From assembly GCA_949825025.1 (NCBI GenBank), contig OX463779.1:44473249-44537248 (forward strand): a stretch of 64,000 nt of DNA, given 5' to 3'. The translations under genes were made by a program, and so were the position numbers. Source of the stretch: Siphlonurus alternatus (taxonomy: Eukaryota; Arthropoda; Insecta; Ephemeroptera; Siphlonuridae). Of the stretch, positions 20,346 through 32,671 are shown one piece after another (position 1 is the first letter of the stretch; each line of letters opens with the position of its first letter). The notes under the pieces were generated by a model. That model was not told where the DNA came from and did no database searches. It saw only the letters and a list, made by a program, of their open reading frames with translations.

Positions 20346-22830
20346 TAAACTTCGTGAAATTAAGGAACGTCAATTTTAACTCTTAAAATTTAGAAGGAGC
20401 TAGCAAAATATTTTTATTATTAAAAACTGCTGTTTTCCACATAATTTAATTAATTAACGATACAACAATTCATCCTCTATCCTCTATATATAATAATAAT
20501 TGTTTATTGGGTTCAAAAATACATCATTTAATATAAAGTTATAAGTTAATACAAATAATAAACAATTTAATTATTATACTACCCATATAAATTCAAATAC
20601 CAGCGTATGTATAGATATATATTTTTTTAATTATAAAAGTAGTTTTTAATTATAACCGAACAATTATAGTTATAATTATAACAATATTAGATATATTATG
20701 TGAGTTAACAATGTTTTTGTGTATTTTCTTGAGTTTGTACAGTATAAAATATTAAATAAAGGTCTATTTAAGAAGTGTCTCAAACAAGCACAAATTAACA
20801 TAACTTTACACCTATATATACGTAACCAATTTTATTTCTTTACCAGCTACTTTTATATAATTAATTGAAATACATATTATTATACGCTGTATATAGTTCA
20901 ATGGACAATGGACTGCAATACCTTTATTTACAAAACGAATTTATTTACAAAGGAAATAAAGAGAGACTTGGGAAACTACCAAGAAATCTGTTGTAAACAT
21001 TTTTCAATTACTGTAAATAATTACATATAATCACAGAAGAATAACTGAAAGTTACGTATTTTTTGACCTGTTAATTGGAAGTTCTTTATTTATGTAACTC
21101 TATAAAGTTGAACATTGGAGATTGAGTTTTTATCCGTATCTTTATATTCTTAATTAATAAAGTATTAATAAATGTTATAATGTGTATATATTATATTGAA
21201 AATGTTTTTTTTCGTGACTTTTGACCGCGTATTGTGAAGCAGTGAAGCAGCGTATATAATTATATACAGAGAGGCCCATAATTCATTTGTCATTTTTTAT
21301 TTTTAATAAAAAAGTTAAATTTAAGTTAGTTGTTATTTTTTTAAAATTTTCTTCTAGAAACTTGAAATTTTGGAAATTTTCGAAATTTTTAATGGATAAA
21401 AATAATGAATAATTATAAAATATATGAATTTAATGTTACAAAAATCTTAAGTAAAATTTTGTGAAAAATGTTAAAGGCCATATACACCAGTACACAAAAA
21501 AGCAAGCATGGAATTTGAAGCAAAGTGTCATAATCGCAAGCTTCGTCGCTTCTTGTCTCTTGCAATGAAATATTCAGCAGCCAACTTGAGCCAACAAAAG
21601 CATCACTGCTTTGTTGAAGATAAGCATCTCGTCTACCTACATAATTTAAGTACAGTACTTAAGTGCCACAATTTTTCTAAAAATAAATGCTCCAGGTCAG
21701 TATCGTATAACATAGTCTGAATCATAAGAATTTTTATTTTCAAACTTTAATTATGCTTAAAAATTAATTAACAGTATACTCAGATATTGACATGATATTA
21801 ATCACCCCCACCTTTTTTGTTTAACGACCAGCTGTGAACATGCTAATCATGAAGATAATCTAATTTTAGCTTGCTCTAAATTTGATTACTTAACGTGTTT
21901 TTATATTAATTATGATCAATAATGTTCTCATGGTTTGTATTTCAATTTTACAGCTTCTCAGCAGTAATAATAATCCTGACATATTTACTTGGGCTCCAAA
22001 AATGCAGATTTGCGGTTTTTTGGGGAGGTAAAGGGGAGAATTTGCGTTCACCACGCCCTCATTGACCCCTCAAATGGAGCAGAAGAAAAAGTATGTCCTT
22101 TTGGTGTACAAATAAAATTTATTTCTGAATACAAAATCTTGTGGATAAATGGAAGAAATATTTTTCAATACTATTGTAGTAATAACAAAATTAATAAGAA
22201 AGTAATACGTGAGTCATAAAAATAATTCTAAATTTAGAATAATAACAAATGACCTTTTTAAAAAAAAAAAAAAAAGACAAATTAAGATTTAATATTTCAT
22301 GTAGAGCCGCAATATATACTCTCGTTTAATCTTGCTGTGAACATTGTTATATTATTATATCTTCAGAATTTTCTCTTAAAGTTTCTTAAAATTAATAACA
22401 AAATCAATATTGCTATAGCAACAAAAATACTTGATGATTTCTGATTGGTCATAAGAAAATAAAGAGAACTTGGTCAATTATTAAACAAACAGGTAGATGC
22501 TGCGTAGGTTTCCATTGTTGTGGTTCTCCATGGTGACCTCACAACAATGGTTCCACTTGTTCACCGCCTACTTGTGTCTACAAGGAATTTCAGACCAATG
22601 TGACATCAATTTTGATATAAAAGTATTGTAGACAACTTCACGAGAAAAACATATTTTTTTTGTCGTCTGCTGATCTTCTTTTCTTCTTTGCTAATCTCTG
22701 ACCATTTCAAATCCCAATGATCTCTTGAGAGAGCTTACAAAGAGAAACAAATATCAAAGTAAAATCGTTTTCTACACTACTTCTCTAAAATAGACACAGT
22801 ACATATCTGAAACTTTTGTAGATTCTCTAT
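20346..22830. other. AT-rich spacer with minor inverted repeats
   Basis: A small inverted repeat, CCATTGTTGTG (22512-22522) with CACAACAATGG (22540-22550), is present. A 70-codon open frame (21508-21720) has no recognisable domain. No gene can be supported. Confidence 0.4.
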
Positions 22831-23063
22831 AGTTGAAAAATTACGTCTTCAACTCATATTTTACACGTCTAAACCTAATCTTTTTACTCTAAAACACATC
22901 TTAGTTCCTATTCGCTTAAAGTGAGTATGAAATGGAGTCAATATTAAATTTCTAACATTTTATGTTCAAGAAAAGGAAAAAAATACGTAATCTCGTCTTT
23001 TTCACCTATTTTTTCCACTAAAATGGTGCAAATTAAGAGGAAAAAAGACGAGAGGAGAGTTTA
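22831..23063 (+). repeat. Dispersed repeat family P, copy 1
   Basis: It starts AGTTGAAAAATTACGTCTTC, contains TTTACACGTCTAAACCTAAT and ends around AAAAAAGACGAGAGGAGAG. It matches 40043-40276 in the opposite orientation and the first ~110 bp match 63661-63769. The class is unknown and no reading frame is visible. Confidence 0.8.
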
Positions 23064-24327
23064 ATAGCGAAAAAAAGATGAAATTTGTTTCAACTCGGGT
23101 TATATTTATGTTAATTGACTCGGAAAAACAGTAAATCATCAGAAATTTCAACAATTTCTAAATTTTTGAAGCTGATGAGTTGTTTTACTACAGTACATAA
23201 ATTTTGATAATATTTTATATTTTATCATTCCAGTATCACAACATTAAAGAAATTTAATATATATTTTTATATATTCACATTGACATTAAATTTGTTATTA
23301 TTAATATTAAATTTATTAACTGCATTTGAGTGCTGTTAATTAAAAATGAATTTTACCTTCATTTTATATACTGGTACAAAAGAGAAAGAGATTTTTATTC
23401 ATAAAATATTATTATACATTTCAGTTTTTAATAGTATCATAACAGTAGCAAATTTTTTATGTGGTTTACGTTAGAGAGCTAAACCATTAAAAAGAAAAGG
23501 CTTTTAATATTTTGTTAGGCCATAACCTAGAGTTTAATCCTGCGTATATGCGTACAAAATATCCTATTAACTTCAGTGGCGTCATATGAGACACAGTGTC
23601 ATTTTTATAACTACGCGGGGAAAATTATTTGAAACTCTCTTTTCTCTTATACTCTCTCATATTTCTAGCTGGTTTATTACTCCCTGTATGATACTATCAC
23701 ATAAGTTCATTATAATTTGTCATGAACTTAAACATAAGGCTGAATGTCTTAAGTATGTTAATAGCTTGTTAAGTAGTCTCTTTAAATTAACATTTTATTT
23801 TATGATGGTTTGTTATATATGCTGACTTTATGTGTAGTGAAAAGGGGAGAAAGTCATATTTATACATTTATATATCCACACAGAGTTACAAGGATTTGTG
23901 TTGGTCTTTATATATATAGTGTCCCATCCTTAAGCTTACCGACTTAAGTCATTATTCGTGGTCATATGTGGACTATACGGGAATTTCATGTTTATGTTTT
24001 GGGTAACATGCATGGATATACCCAAAGCCGCCCGAAGATGTTCGGAATGTAGACAGAAAACCCTAAAATCAAATGCTGTTCATGTTCACAACATCTCTTT
24101 TTAATAATAATTTTGGTTGCCAAATATTTTTTTTAATATATAAGCACTGGTTCTTCTTGTCACCATTTATATGAAAGAAAATTGTAAGAAAAATGATGCG
24201 AATAGTCAGGAGAAATTAATTTCGAGACCAATTTTTAACACCGTAGCTACTATGCCGCTGACAATGTTTTGCCTACACAATCGTGACGTCATGTTGTTTT
24301 GTGACGTATGGTGAAAGAACCGTGTAT
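23064..24327. other. AT-rich spacer
   Basis: No gene can be supported. A 79-codon open frame (23586-23825) is unrecognised. Confidence 0.45.
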
Positions 24328-24663
24328 ATGTACAGTCGTCGCAACGGAAATCTTCCCTTTGCGCCTTGTTAATCACCGTGCCCCAGAAAGGTGGATTCAC
24401 ATGTCGATTGTTATCATGCGACGCGAATAATGCGCACTTGCTGTAACATCCATTGGCAGCCATACTTGGCGATTAAAAGAAAATGAGCATCGTAAATAAC
24501 GCGATTCGCGGCGAATTCGCTGCCGCATAGGATTTCACAGCTTTTACGTCAAAATCGCCTCGCATCGCCGTTGTCGCCATCTGAATCCACCTTTAGAATA
24601 ACACAGGGGATGGTGATTAACAAGGCTGCAAGTGGGAAATTTTCCAAGGCGACGACTGTACAT
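24328..24663. mobile_element. Family H palindromic MITE hosting a family D MITE in its loop
   Basis: The host arms are ATGTACAGTCGTCGC ... GCCTTGTTAATCACCGTG at the left and ATGGTGATTAACAAGGC ... GCGACGACTGTACAT at the right. Between them sits a complete family D element (24389-24592). The host alone would be ~130 bp. The second copy of the host (56845-57184) has a different element at its centre. Confidence 0.88.
24389..24592. mobile_element. PIF/Harbinger-like MITE, family D, copy 6 (nested)
   Basis: The ends are AGGTGGATTCACATGTCGAT and GCCATCTGAATCCACCT, with the usual interior GCGCACTTGCTGTAACATCC. The right flank is TTA; the left flank reads GAA, so the duplication is not intact on that side. 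Confidence 0.86.
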
Positions 24664-26569
24664 TATAGACCAGACCTCATCTTCATACACTCTGTTTTGT
24701 GTTCTCAATTTTTCTTGCAATAATATTTTCATCACATTTGTATGTTGGCTTTGTTTTCTGTTGCCTTTTATTTTGAAATAACATAAGCTATAAAATTCAC
24801 ATGGCCAACGAACGATGTAGTATACAATTTTACCAAAATTACTATGAAATATTAAAGCAGTCTTGTTTTATATTGTATATACGAAAGAGAAACCTTGAAA
24901 CACATCTTTGCTGCTGAAAGGTTTCTCAACAAAAATTGAATAGTTCTAGAAAAACCTGACATGTATATCCAATAATTTAATTTCATTTCAAAATATACTG
25001 TGGTAGAGAAAATTTTACCTGCATATTTTATGCAACCAATATGAGAAACATAAGAAAATTTTACGGTAATACCAACTTGCTTACACTAATATTAAGTATT
25101 TTAGTTTCAAAAACATATTTTTCCATTTCTGATAAGGTTTCTATTTTATTGATAATCAAATGTATCCAACAACTGGAACTTCTGTATTGGATACCAACAG
25201 TAAACAAATCAAGTAAACAACAAACCTTCTTGAAATGGTTAAAAGCTGTTTTTGCAACTGATAGACTCCTTATTTTATTTACTTCACTGCGATATCCCGG
25301 GAGACAGATTATGTTATAGTCTGACTATTAATATCATCTCTTCATTCGAAAATAATCTGAGAGGTTTCCATGGTTACCTCATTCAAAACAGGTAAATGAT
25401 GTGTTGGATTGTTTAGGAAATCAGCACCTCTGCATGTTTGGCAAGGGAGCAACAGAACAATAAGATACGTTAGGGGCGATAAATAAGAAGTTAAAAATCA
25501 CTGTCACTTAAAGCGAAGTTAATTTTTTTTGTACATTTTATGATTGTAGCATATATTAATACTGTATAATATTCATAATACAGTAATTTTGAAAGTGCAT
25601 GATTTAATGTTTTTTTTACGTATCATGCTTAGCTATAGGATATAAGAAACCCCCTCATCTCCCATATTAACCCTATAATAGGTAAAATAATATATTATCC
25701 AAAATTGCAGATCAGGTTGATTTGCATAATTGAATTTTTGAAGTAGATTATATGCCTATAATGAATGTGTTTTTAAAATATAGATATCTGTAAAATTTAA
25801 ATATGCACTATATAATATAAATATAATACATTGTATACATGCTAGTTTGAAATACTGAAAGTGACAATTTATATTATAATGCTTATTTCAATTAGATTAT
25901 GATGTATAGAATATAGGTTACAAGATCTATATATGTTTGTATTGTGATTTTAATTTATCACTGTATACTGCCAAATGATCGATCAAATAAATATTTCTAA
26001 TTCTATTTTTTTTTTAAATTGACATCATGACATGTATACCCTCCTATTCTTCTTTAAATTTTCTTATTTTTGAACCTCAACAAATGTTATTGTATGTTAT
26101 CATACTTTAATATGGGAGAAATGGAAATAATAAAATGAGCTTGAATTTTGATCAATAGTTTGCCTCTATTTGGATACCTTGTATACGTCAGCAGCAAAAT
26201 ATTGTAAAATTTTCATGAATTTTTTTTCTGTTTCATCCAAGATTTTTAATTATAATTAAATCCTTATTGACATGCTGTCACTCTTTTTGTTTAAAAAATT
26301 ATTTATATTTATTAAGTAAAGAAAAAAATGTAATTGGTATTTTTTTTAAATCAAATTAAAATATTCACAAATTGAGTTGCCTCTAAAACCAGCCCTTGTA
26401 AAATCGAACATGATAGTAGAATCAACATCTTAATTTAGCAGATAAAACTTTCATATATAATCTTAAAATCTTAAATAGTTGTAATAGCGTGAGAAACATG
26501 TTTTGATGAAGTGAAAAATCTTTTTGTGTATTTTGTCTGTCTGCAACTATTTTGTGATGAGAGAGAGAT

Positions 26570-26571
<2 letters not shown>
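24664..26571. other. AT-rich spacer
   Basis: No gene or repeat that I can support. A 92-codon open frame at 25041-25319 is unrecognised and AT-rich. Confidence 0.45.

Positions 26572-26624
<53 letters not shown>
26572..26624. repeat. (GA)n microsatellite
   Basis: GA dinucleotide tract with one short interruption near its left end. Confidence 0.96.
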
Positions 26625-26627
<3 letters not shown>

Positions 26628-26979
26628 GACGGAGAATAAGAAAAGTTAATACTCGATAGAGAACGAAAAAGAGAGGCAATAAAAAGCATACTTGTGCATC
26701 AAGAGAGTCAAAACTTTGTTTGGTCTATTCAGCAAACTGATAAGAAAGCTTGTGAAAGAAGTAGAAAAGAATAGACTGGACATTTACTAATAGGGCCCTA
26801 GAGGGTATTTTCACGGTACTAGAAAGACCGTGATTCAACTATTACATGGACGCAAGCAAAAAGAAAAAAATATATGTAGCAAAAATATGAAAGGCGATGT
26901 CGCAAAAATAAATGGATTGAAAAAAACACGCTCCTTTTTTTATAGAAAATAAATATTGCGACTAAAAATGCTGGACACA

Positions 26980-27215
26980 ATTACTACGTTATACTGCACA
27001 TGATGGTGTTTAATACGTATTCGTTGACGATGGATAATTACTACGTTTACATGACGGTGTTTAATGCGTATTCGTTGACGACGCTTCATAAGAATAACAT
27101 TATCCGTCGTCAACGGATACGCATTAAACACCGTCATGTAAACGTAGTGATTGTTATGTTTATGAGGCGTCGTCAACGGATACGGATTAAACACCGTCAT
27201 GTAAACGTAGTGAAT
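26980..27215. repeat. Palindromic minisatellite: two units facing two inverted units
   Basis: A ~60-bp unit (ATTACTACGTTTACATGACG, GTGTTTAATGCGTATTCGTT) occurs twice in direct orientation at 26980-27088. It then occurs twice as the reverse complement (AACGGATACGCATTAAACAC, CGTCATGTAAACGTAGTGA) at 27100-27215. Open frames on both strands arise from the symmetry. Confidence 0.88.
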
Positions 27216-27725
27216 GTAATATAATATTTCTCCTTATTTTTCAAATATTTATTAAATTGATTAGCTGGGAAACTTTTCTTCTAACTAGCTCAGATTTTTG
27301 TGGTGACACAATACTGACAATAAGTGACATTTCCTTGTCGCGAAGATCATATGCAATATTTTATAATATATTATTATATATTATTCTAATTACAGGTAGA
27401 TACGGTGTCTAACTTTGGTCTCTACTGATAAAGAGGAAGAAAGACAAATAAACCAATCCTAGATTTAATCCCAGAATTTTGTCTGTGCAAATAAAGTAAC
27501 GTGGAAACTTAAGTCACGATGGTCGTTAAATATGAGTTACTGTACATTATACTGCATTTACAACTCCAAAATGTGTACCGGTAACAGCAAAATTCATTAA
27601 TTTATTTTATTTATTATATTTTCTCATCAATATAAAAAAAGCAAGCCAGAGGCAGGCTACACCAAAGAGTCCATTAAAAAAAAAAAACGCAAAAAGTGCA
27701 TAGCATCCCTGTGAAACATTGCAAC
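27216..27725. other. AT-rich spacer
   Basis: No gene or repeat that I can support. Confidence 0.5.
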
Positions 27726-28034
27726 ATTGACCTCATTTTTTTTTATTGCAGAAATGGATAGAGGGTGCAAAGTTATGCTATCCTGATTTTTTTCAGATTT
27801 TTTAGAGCCCTGGAAGTATTTTTAAAAAAATTATTGAAAGTCCTTTTTGTGACGTCACGTGGCGGCAAGTCCTATCCTTTTCTTAAAGAGAGACGCCGCG
27901 TGACGTCACAAAATGGACTTTCAATAATTTTTAAAAAACACTTCCAGGGCTCTAAAATATCTGAAAAAAATCAGGGTAGCATAACTTTGCACCCTCCATC
28001 CATTTCTGCAATAAAAAAAAAATGAGATCAATAC
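27726..28034. mobile_element. Long-TIR MITE, family B (core 2), intact copy
   Basis: The arms TGCAGAAATGGATAGAGGGT and CATCCATTTCTGCAATAAAA are paired, and so are AAAGTCCTTTTTGTGACGTC and GACGTCACAAAATGGACTTT. The core is GGCGGCAAGTCCTATCCTTT. An 86-codon frame through it is a by-product of the palindrome. Confidence 0.87.
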
Positions 28035-28899
28035 TCCATTAATAAATAAATAATTAATAAAACATTTTTGCAAATATAAAGTAAGCTATTACTGATTCAA
28101 TTGACTATTACTATACATTATATGATTTATTTTAATAAACATAAAATTAAAAGCCAAAAATTAATATTTGAAAACAGCAATATACAATTTTGTATATTTG
28201 TGACATATATCATATCTGTTTCAAGAAGATAAATTTAATGTTTAATATTTTTGTTTGCCACGATCAAACAGTAAAAGGCAAAAAGAAGGGACTTGACTCC
28301 AAGGGTCTCTGGGGTAAAGCGGTCCGTCATGCGACACTAGCGCCACATGTGGAAAAGCAGAGAACCACAGTCATAGAAGCAAGCCAGTTATACGTTACAG
28401 CAGTAAGATTTAACCTGTCTGTAGGGAGCCGTTTATAGGAATGTGCCTCTCCAGGAAAACAATTCAAGTGTTATACTGGCACAAGATGACAGCAAAAATA
28501 CACTTTGCAAACAACATACTATAGCTTTCCTCGACCTCATATATATATCTACACCTTTAATTCACATCTCCTCTCTCTCTATTACTTTTTTTTTTCACCT
28601 TATTTTTGCATAACAATGTATATTGCAGTATAGTGCTATATACATCTCTACATAGTATATTATATACCAACCTATATCTAAGTTAACATTTTGAATTTTT
28701 CATCGTGTTAAACAACAGTATAAAAAATAGTAAGTATTCTATTAAAAGAAACATCAACCTGCACTTTAAAAAATAAAATATACATAAAATAGTTTTTTAA
28801 AAATAATTTATTCTTTTCTTTTATTATGTAATTTAATTTCTACTTGCAATTATATATTTTACATTACTTTTATTGTTTATAAAAACATTAATACGAAGG
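28035..28899. other. Spacer with a modestly GC-rich patch
   Basis: At 28255-28440 the composition is more balanced and an 82-codon frame (28190-28438) is open. Its translation has no domain that I recognise. The rest is AT-rich. Confidence 0.35.
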
Positions 28900-29035
28900 A
28901 GGTTGACTGGCGAGTCTTTGAGGTCAACGAGAGGTCATCAACTTTGGTTCTGGTGGTGCGCACGCGTCTTCTTTGAAATCAGAGGATGGACGACGTGTCC
29001 CACACGTTAATGTGGACATTCTCGACAACAGGCTG
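28900..29035 (+). promoter_or_regulatory. Possible regulatory patch with a DR5 nuclear-receptor motif
   Basis: A more GC- and CpG-rich patch opens with AGGTCA ACGAG AGGTCA (28921-28937), a perfect direct repeat of the nuclear receptor half-site with a 5-bp spacer. In animals, DR5 is the classical RAR/RXR arrangement. A further GGTTGACT lies just upstream and GGTGCGCACGCGTC downstream. Function is inference, and a 17-base composite match can occur by chance. Confidence 0.25.
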
Positions 29036-30273
29036 ATTTCTTACAATACAAACTTTATTATTATGACATAGAATTGTAACGTCGATGCACCTGATATCCT
29101 TGAAACAATAACTTTGTATGTTCCACAACGCAGCAACAATTATTTTTAATTAAAAATTATATTACAAAATATCCCTAAGTTTGCACACTATTAAACAAAA
29201 CAATTTATGTGAAATGTTAATAATAATATAATGTATATCTATATAATTAATCATATTGTGTGTTGCTTTTTAAGAAATTAGTTTTATATTTTTTTAGGCT
29301 GGAGAGATGTACTACATCTTGCATCTGAAATATGGAAATATTGTACTTTATTTAATTAACAAATAAAATCTACTGAATGTATTTTAATCATAAATCTCAC
29401 TTGTCAGGTGAATTTTCAGTCTAAGAACGGAGAAAATCAACTTTTTAATTGTTTTTTCTTACCCATCTGCTGAATGACTTTAATTTTACCTTTTCCATCA
29501 CAGTCGCTTAATTTCCTTTATTTCCATCAGGGTACCATTCTTTAAAGTTTATTTATGTCTGTTTCTAATAATTGCCAACATAAAATCATTGGATAAAATT
29601 ATACTCTATTTTATATTTGTCCTGAAAACAATGTAATTGTATAATATATATAATTAAATACAACTTTTATTTTTTATGTTTAAATTAAATTTACATAAAC
29701 ATGTTTATAGTCAAGTAGCGCATTACTCTTCATAACATTATACAATATAATGAATTATGAAATGTTGTGGAATATGACTCCATCTTTATAATATTATACG
29801 CTTTTGATAGTGTTAAGAACGGGTAGGAAAAAAAACTATACACAAACAGTATATTTTTATACAGACAAAACTTGATACTTTTCTTGACTTCATTATGCCC
29901 ATGGCTTCTTGCCATGTAAGAAAATGAAACTTTTTAAATTGTGCTTTGTACACTACATTTTTGATGTGTTTTGTGACGTCACAACTCGTTTTTCTGTTGC
30001 TGCAATTCAGAAGGGGGAAGAGAAGTAATACTTTCACGGGTTAAATATAAATGCACGACGTTCGTTCGTATACATTATTTCAATGAAATTTTAAAAACTT
30101 GTACTGCAACAATTTTTTTTGTAAAAACAACATCATAAAATCTTATTACTATTCTCATTATATTGATTATATAACAACATCCTGCCAGCATGCAGACTTC
30201 TTCCCAGCAATTATCTGACTGTGAATTAAAAACATGATATGACTGTTAAATAATATAAAATCAAATGTAATAT
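29036..30273. other. AT-rich spacer
   Basis: No gene that I can support. Two overlapping minus-strand frames at 29730-30037 are short and unrecognised. Confidence 0.45.
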
Positions 30274-30616
30274 TATGGACAATCTGCATAAAATTTTTTT
30301 ATAGCAGAAATCAATGGAGGGTACCAAATTATGCTACTCTGAATTTTTTCATATTTTTTAGAGACCCAGAACTATTTTTAAATATTTATTGAAAGTGTGG
30401 CCACGTCCCTGGAAGCGTCAATAGGCGTCTAGTCCCTATCCTTTTTATTAAGGATTCACAGGGGTGCCAACTTAATTTATAGAACTTTTAATTTTTTTTT
30501 TAAATTTTAAAAATAGTTCCAAGACTCAAATAATCTTAAAAATTTCAGAGTAGCATAATTTGGTACCCTCTATTCATTTCTGCAATAAATATTTTTCATG
30601 CAGGTTGTCCATTATT
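30274..30616. mobile_element. Long-TIR MITE, family A (core 1), copy 3
   Basis: The arms ATGGACAATCTGCATAAAAT and TTTTTCATGCAGGTTGTCCA pair at the extreme ends. GGAGGGTACCAAATTATGCT pairs with GCATAATTTGGTACCCTC. The core (GGCCACGTCCCTGGAAGCGT) is in the same orientation as copy 1. Confidence 0.87.
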
Positions 30617-31136
30617 TTGTTTTTCATTAATTTAAGTGTATTATAATTAAAACATTATTTACCTGATGATATATATTTCTGTTATATTAACTATTATATT
30701 ATAAAATATACAAAAGACTGACTAAATAGTAGTTATTTCTCGTATTATATATTCAAATAATATCGTTTTCCATACATTAACATAAATTTTGTTTGCTTCT
30801 TCTTTTACAAAGTAAATATCCTTTTTGAAAACACTCAACTCTTCTTCCTTTCAATTGAAAATCTCTTGGCAGTTGAAATGTGACTCATTTAACAAAGAAA
30901 TACAAAAGAGACAAAGAACACAGCGATGTTTAATGTTATAAATATTACATAATATTAAACATTTGAGCGTTTTCTGATTATAATTATACAAGGTATAAAA
31001 GTGGATTTTGTTTATTAAAATAAACATATTTTAAGAAATTGTGTAATAAATTATTTCTCAATTTTGAAGTTTTCAACAAACTGTGCTCATATTTTTTTTA
31101 TGTATAAATTATTTAAAAATTATGCTCATAATTAAT
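30617..31136. other. AT-rich spacer
   Basis: No gene or repeat that I can support. Confidence 0.5.
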
Positions 31137-31483
31137 GAAATATCGAACTTAAATTTTTTAATGTAGAAATATACATATATACAGAGTGCAAATTTAAGAT
31201 ACACTACTCTGTTTTTTTTTACAGGTTTTTTAGTGTCCCGCGGGAACTATTTTTAAAAAAAAATATTGAAAGTATACGCTTCTTTAAGCGTATACTTTAG
31301 CTTAAAGAAGCTCTCTTAATAAAAGGTTAGGATCTAAAAGGGGCGTGGGTTCAAGTCCGACTTCGGCAAAACTTTTTAGCAATACTTCCTGGGCTCTAAG
31401 AAATCGGAAAAAAATCAGAGGGGCATAACTTTGCACCCTCTGTCCATTTTTGTAATAACATGTTTAACGTCGATACTCTATTA
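31137..31483. mobile_element. Family A/B MITE with a third, distinct core
   Basis: The arms belong to the A/B family (right arm: GCATAACTTTGCACCCTCTG, TCCATTTTTGTAATAACATG). The core is different: small nested hairpins (AGTATACGCTTCTTTAAGCG, TATACTTTAGCTTAAAGAAG) followed by GGGTTCAAGTCCGACTTCGGC at 31347-31367. That last string resembles the T-arm/box B end of a tRNA. It may be a captured tRNA-like fragment. Confidence 0.7.
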
Positions 31484-31700
31484 CGTGCATGGCGCTGAGA
31501 GCCGAATATGGTTTTCGTTATGCTTGTAATGTCCTCAGTCATTGGTGGACAGTTTGTAACGAAGAATCTCATTGGCTGAGCCGAAGTACTCTCGAACACA
31601 CACGACGAAATCCGAATTAATTAAATGTGACGGCTCTTTAGGAGAATTATAAGAACACATGACAAATTATATAATTTATCTTACAACATTGCTTGTACAG

Positions 31701-32085
31701 GTCAAGCGTGGCGCAGTGCATTGACCGTTTCTCGTTAGATCACCGAAGTCAGGCTACGTCGAGCGTGGTTAGTACTTGGATGGGTGACCGTTTCAAGTAA
31801 AAAATACGCTGCTCCCTCCCTGAGTTAAATTCGTCTTGCTTTCCACCCAGTGCAGTGATGCACTTGTGTGTGGTTCGCCAGACTTTGGACATCGCTTTGG
31901 TTCATTGAGAAAAAGTAGAGGTGTCCGTCCTGACTGAGGTTTTCCACGGTTCCCTCAGTCTCACCTCAGCGAATGCTGGGACGCGTAAGCATGCAGGCCG
32001 TGGCCACTATCCGTTTCCTACCTTATCCCTACCCAGTACCCCGCCGCGAGCTGTAAGCTCTTAGGGGTGTATCCTTGTAAAAAAA
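31701..32085 (+). mobile_element. 5S rRNA-derived SINE (SINE3-like), copy 2
   Basis: This is the better preserved copy. ATCACCGAAGTCAGGCTACG then GTGGTTAGTACTTGG and box C GGATGGGTGACC (31778-31789) follow arthropod-type 5S rRNA closely. The body (CAGTGCAGTGATGCACTTGT, TGAGGTTTTCCACGGTTCCC, GAGCTGTAAGCTCTTAGG) matches 2057-2445 throughout. The tail is A-rich, then AT repeats. It is not a 5S gene: the 5' third of 5S rRNA is degenerate and the 3' third is replaced. Confidence 0.92.
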
Positions 32086-32606
32086 TATATATATATATTT
32101 TCAAATAAAAGAAGTACTATATATTGTACTGTACGGTACAATATATGACGGAAAATACCATGATGTATAAAAGTCTTAATAATTATGTTGAATTAATAAA
32201 TTAAGCAAAAAAATAATAATTTATGTTGTTGCTGAAGATCTATTACTCTTTTAAAGCAACCGCAAAAAAATCCATCTATAGTTTAATTTTAAAAAATGTT
32301 AAATGTTAATTGCTATATTTATTATTTTGAAAATTATTTTTATTTTCTAACATTAATTTCCTTAAAACATTGAATATTTTATATTAAATTTATACATAAT
32401 GAAGTTTATCTAAGCGGAAAATTCATATATTTTTTTTCATAAACAAATATTTAATTTATTTTTGTATGCCCTTTAGTACTCAAGTATCTTCTTTGAATAA
32501 CTCTATCTAAAACAAGGAAAAAATTAGAAAGAGTTCATACCTGAAGAAATTATCAAAACTTTATAAAATTCAGTTTTATATTGCAAGTATAGAAGCATAT
32601 AGATAG
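32086..32606. other. AT-rich spacer
   Basis: No gene or repeat that I can support. Confidence 0.5.
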
Positions 32607-32668
32607 GGAAAGACGTTGCATGACTATGACGTCACAGCGTCTTTCTCCTCGATTTTGAAGATGTTAAT
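32607..32668. repeat. Half copy of palindromic repeat family R
   Basis: GCATGACTATGACGTCACAG CGTCTT and TCGATTTTGAAGATGTTAAT match the right arm of the palindrome at 36106-36245. Only one arm is present. A family D MITE begins immediately after it. Confidence 0.65.
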
Positions 32669-32671
32669 TAA

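Noticed and set aside
28190..28438. 82-codon frame as an exon
   Set aside because: No recognisable domain and no convincing splice sites; it starts in AT-rich sequence.
31701..31800. 5S rRNA gene
   Set aside because: Only the central promoter-bearing part resembles 5S rRNA. The 5' third is degenerate and the 3' third is replaced by SINE body, so it is a retroposon.
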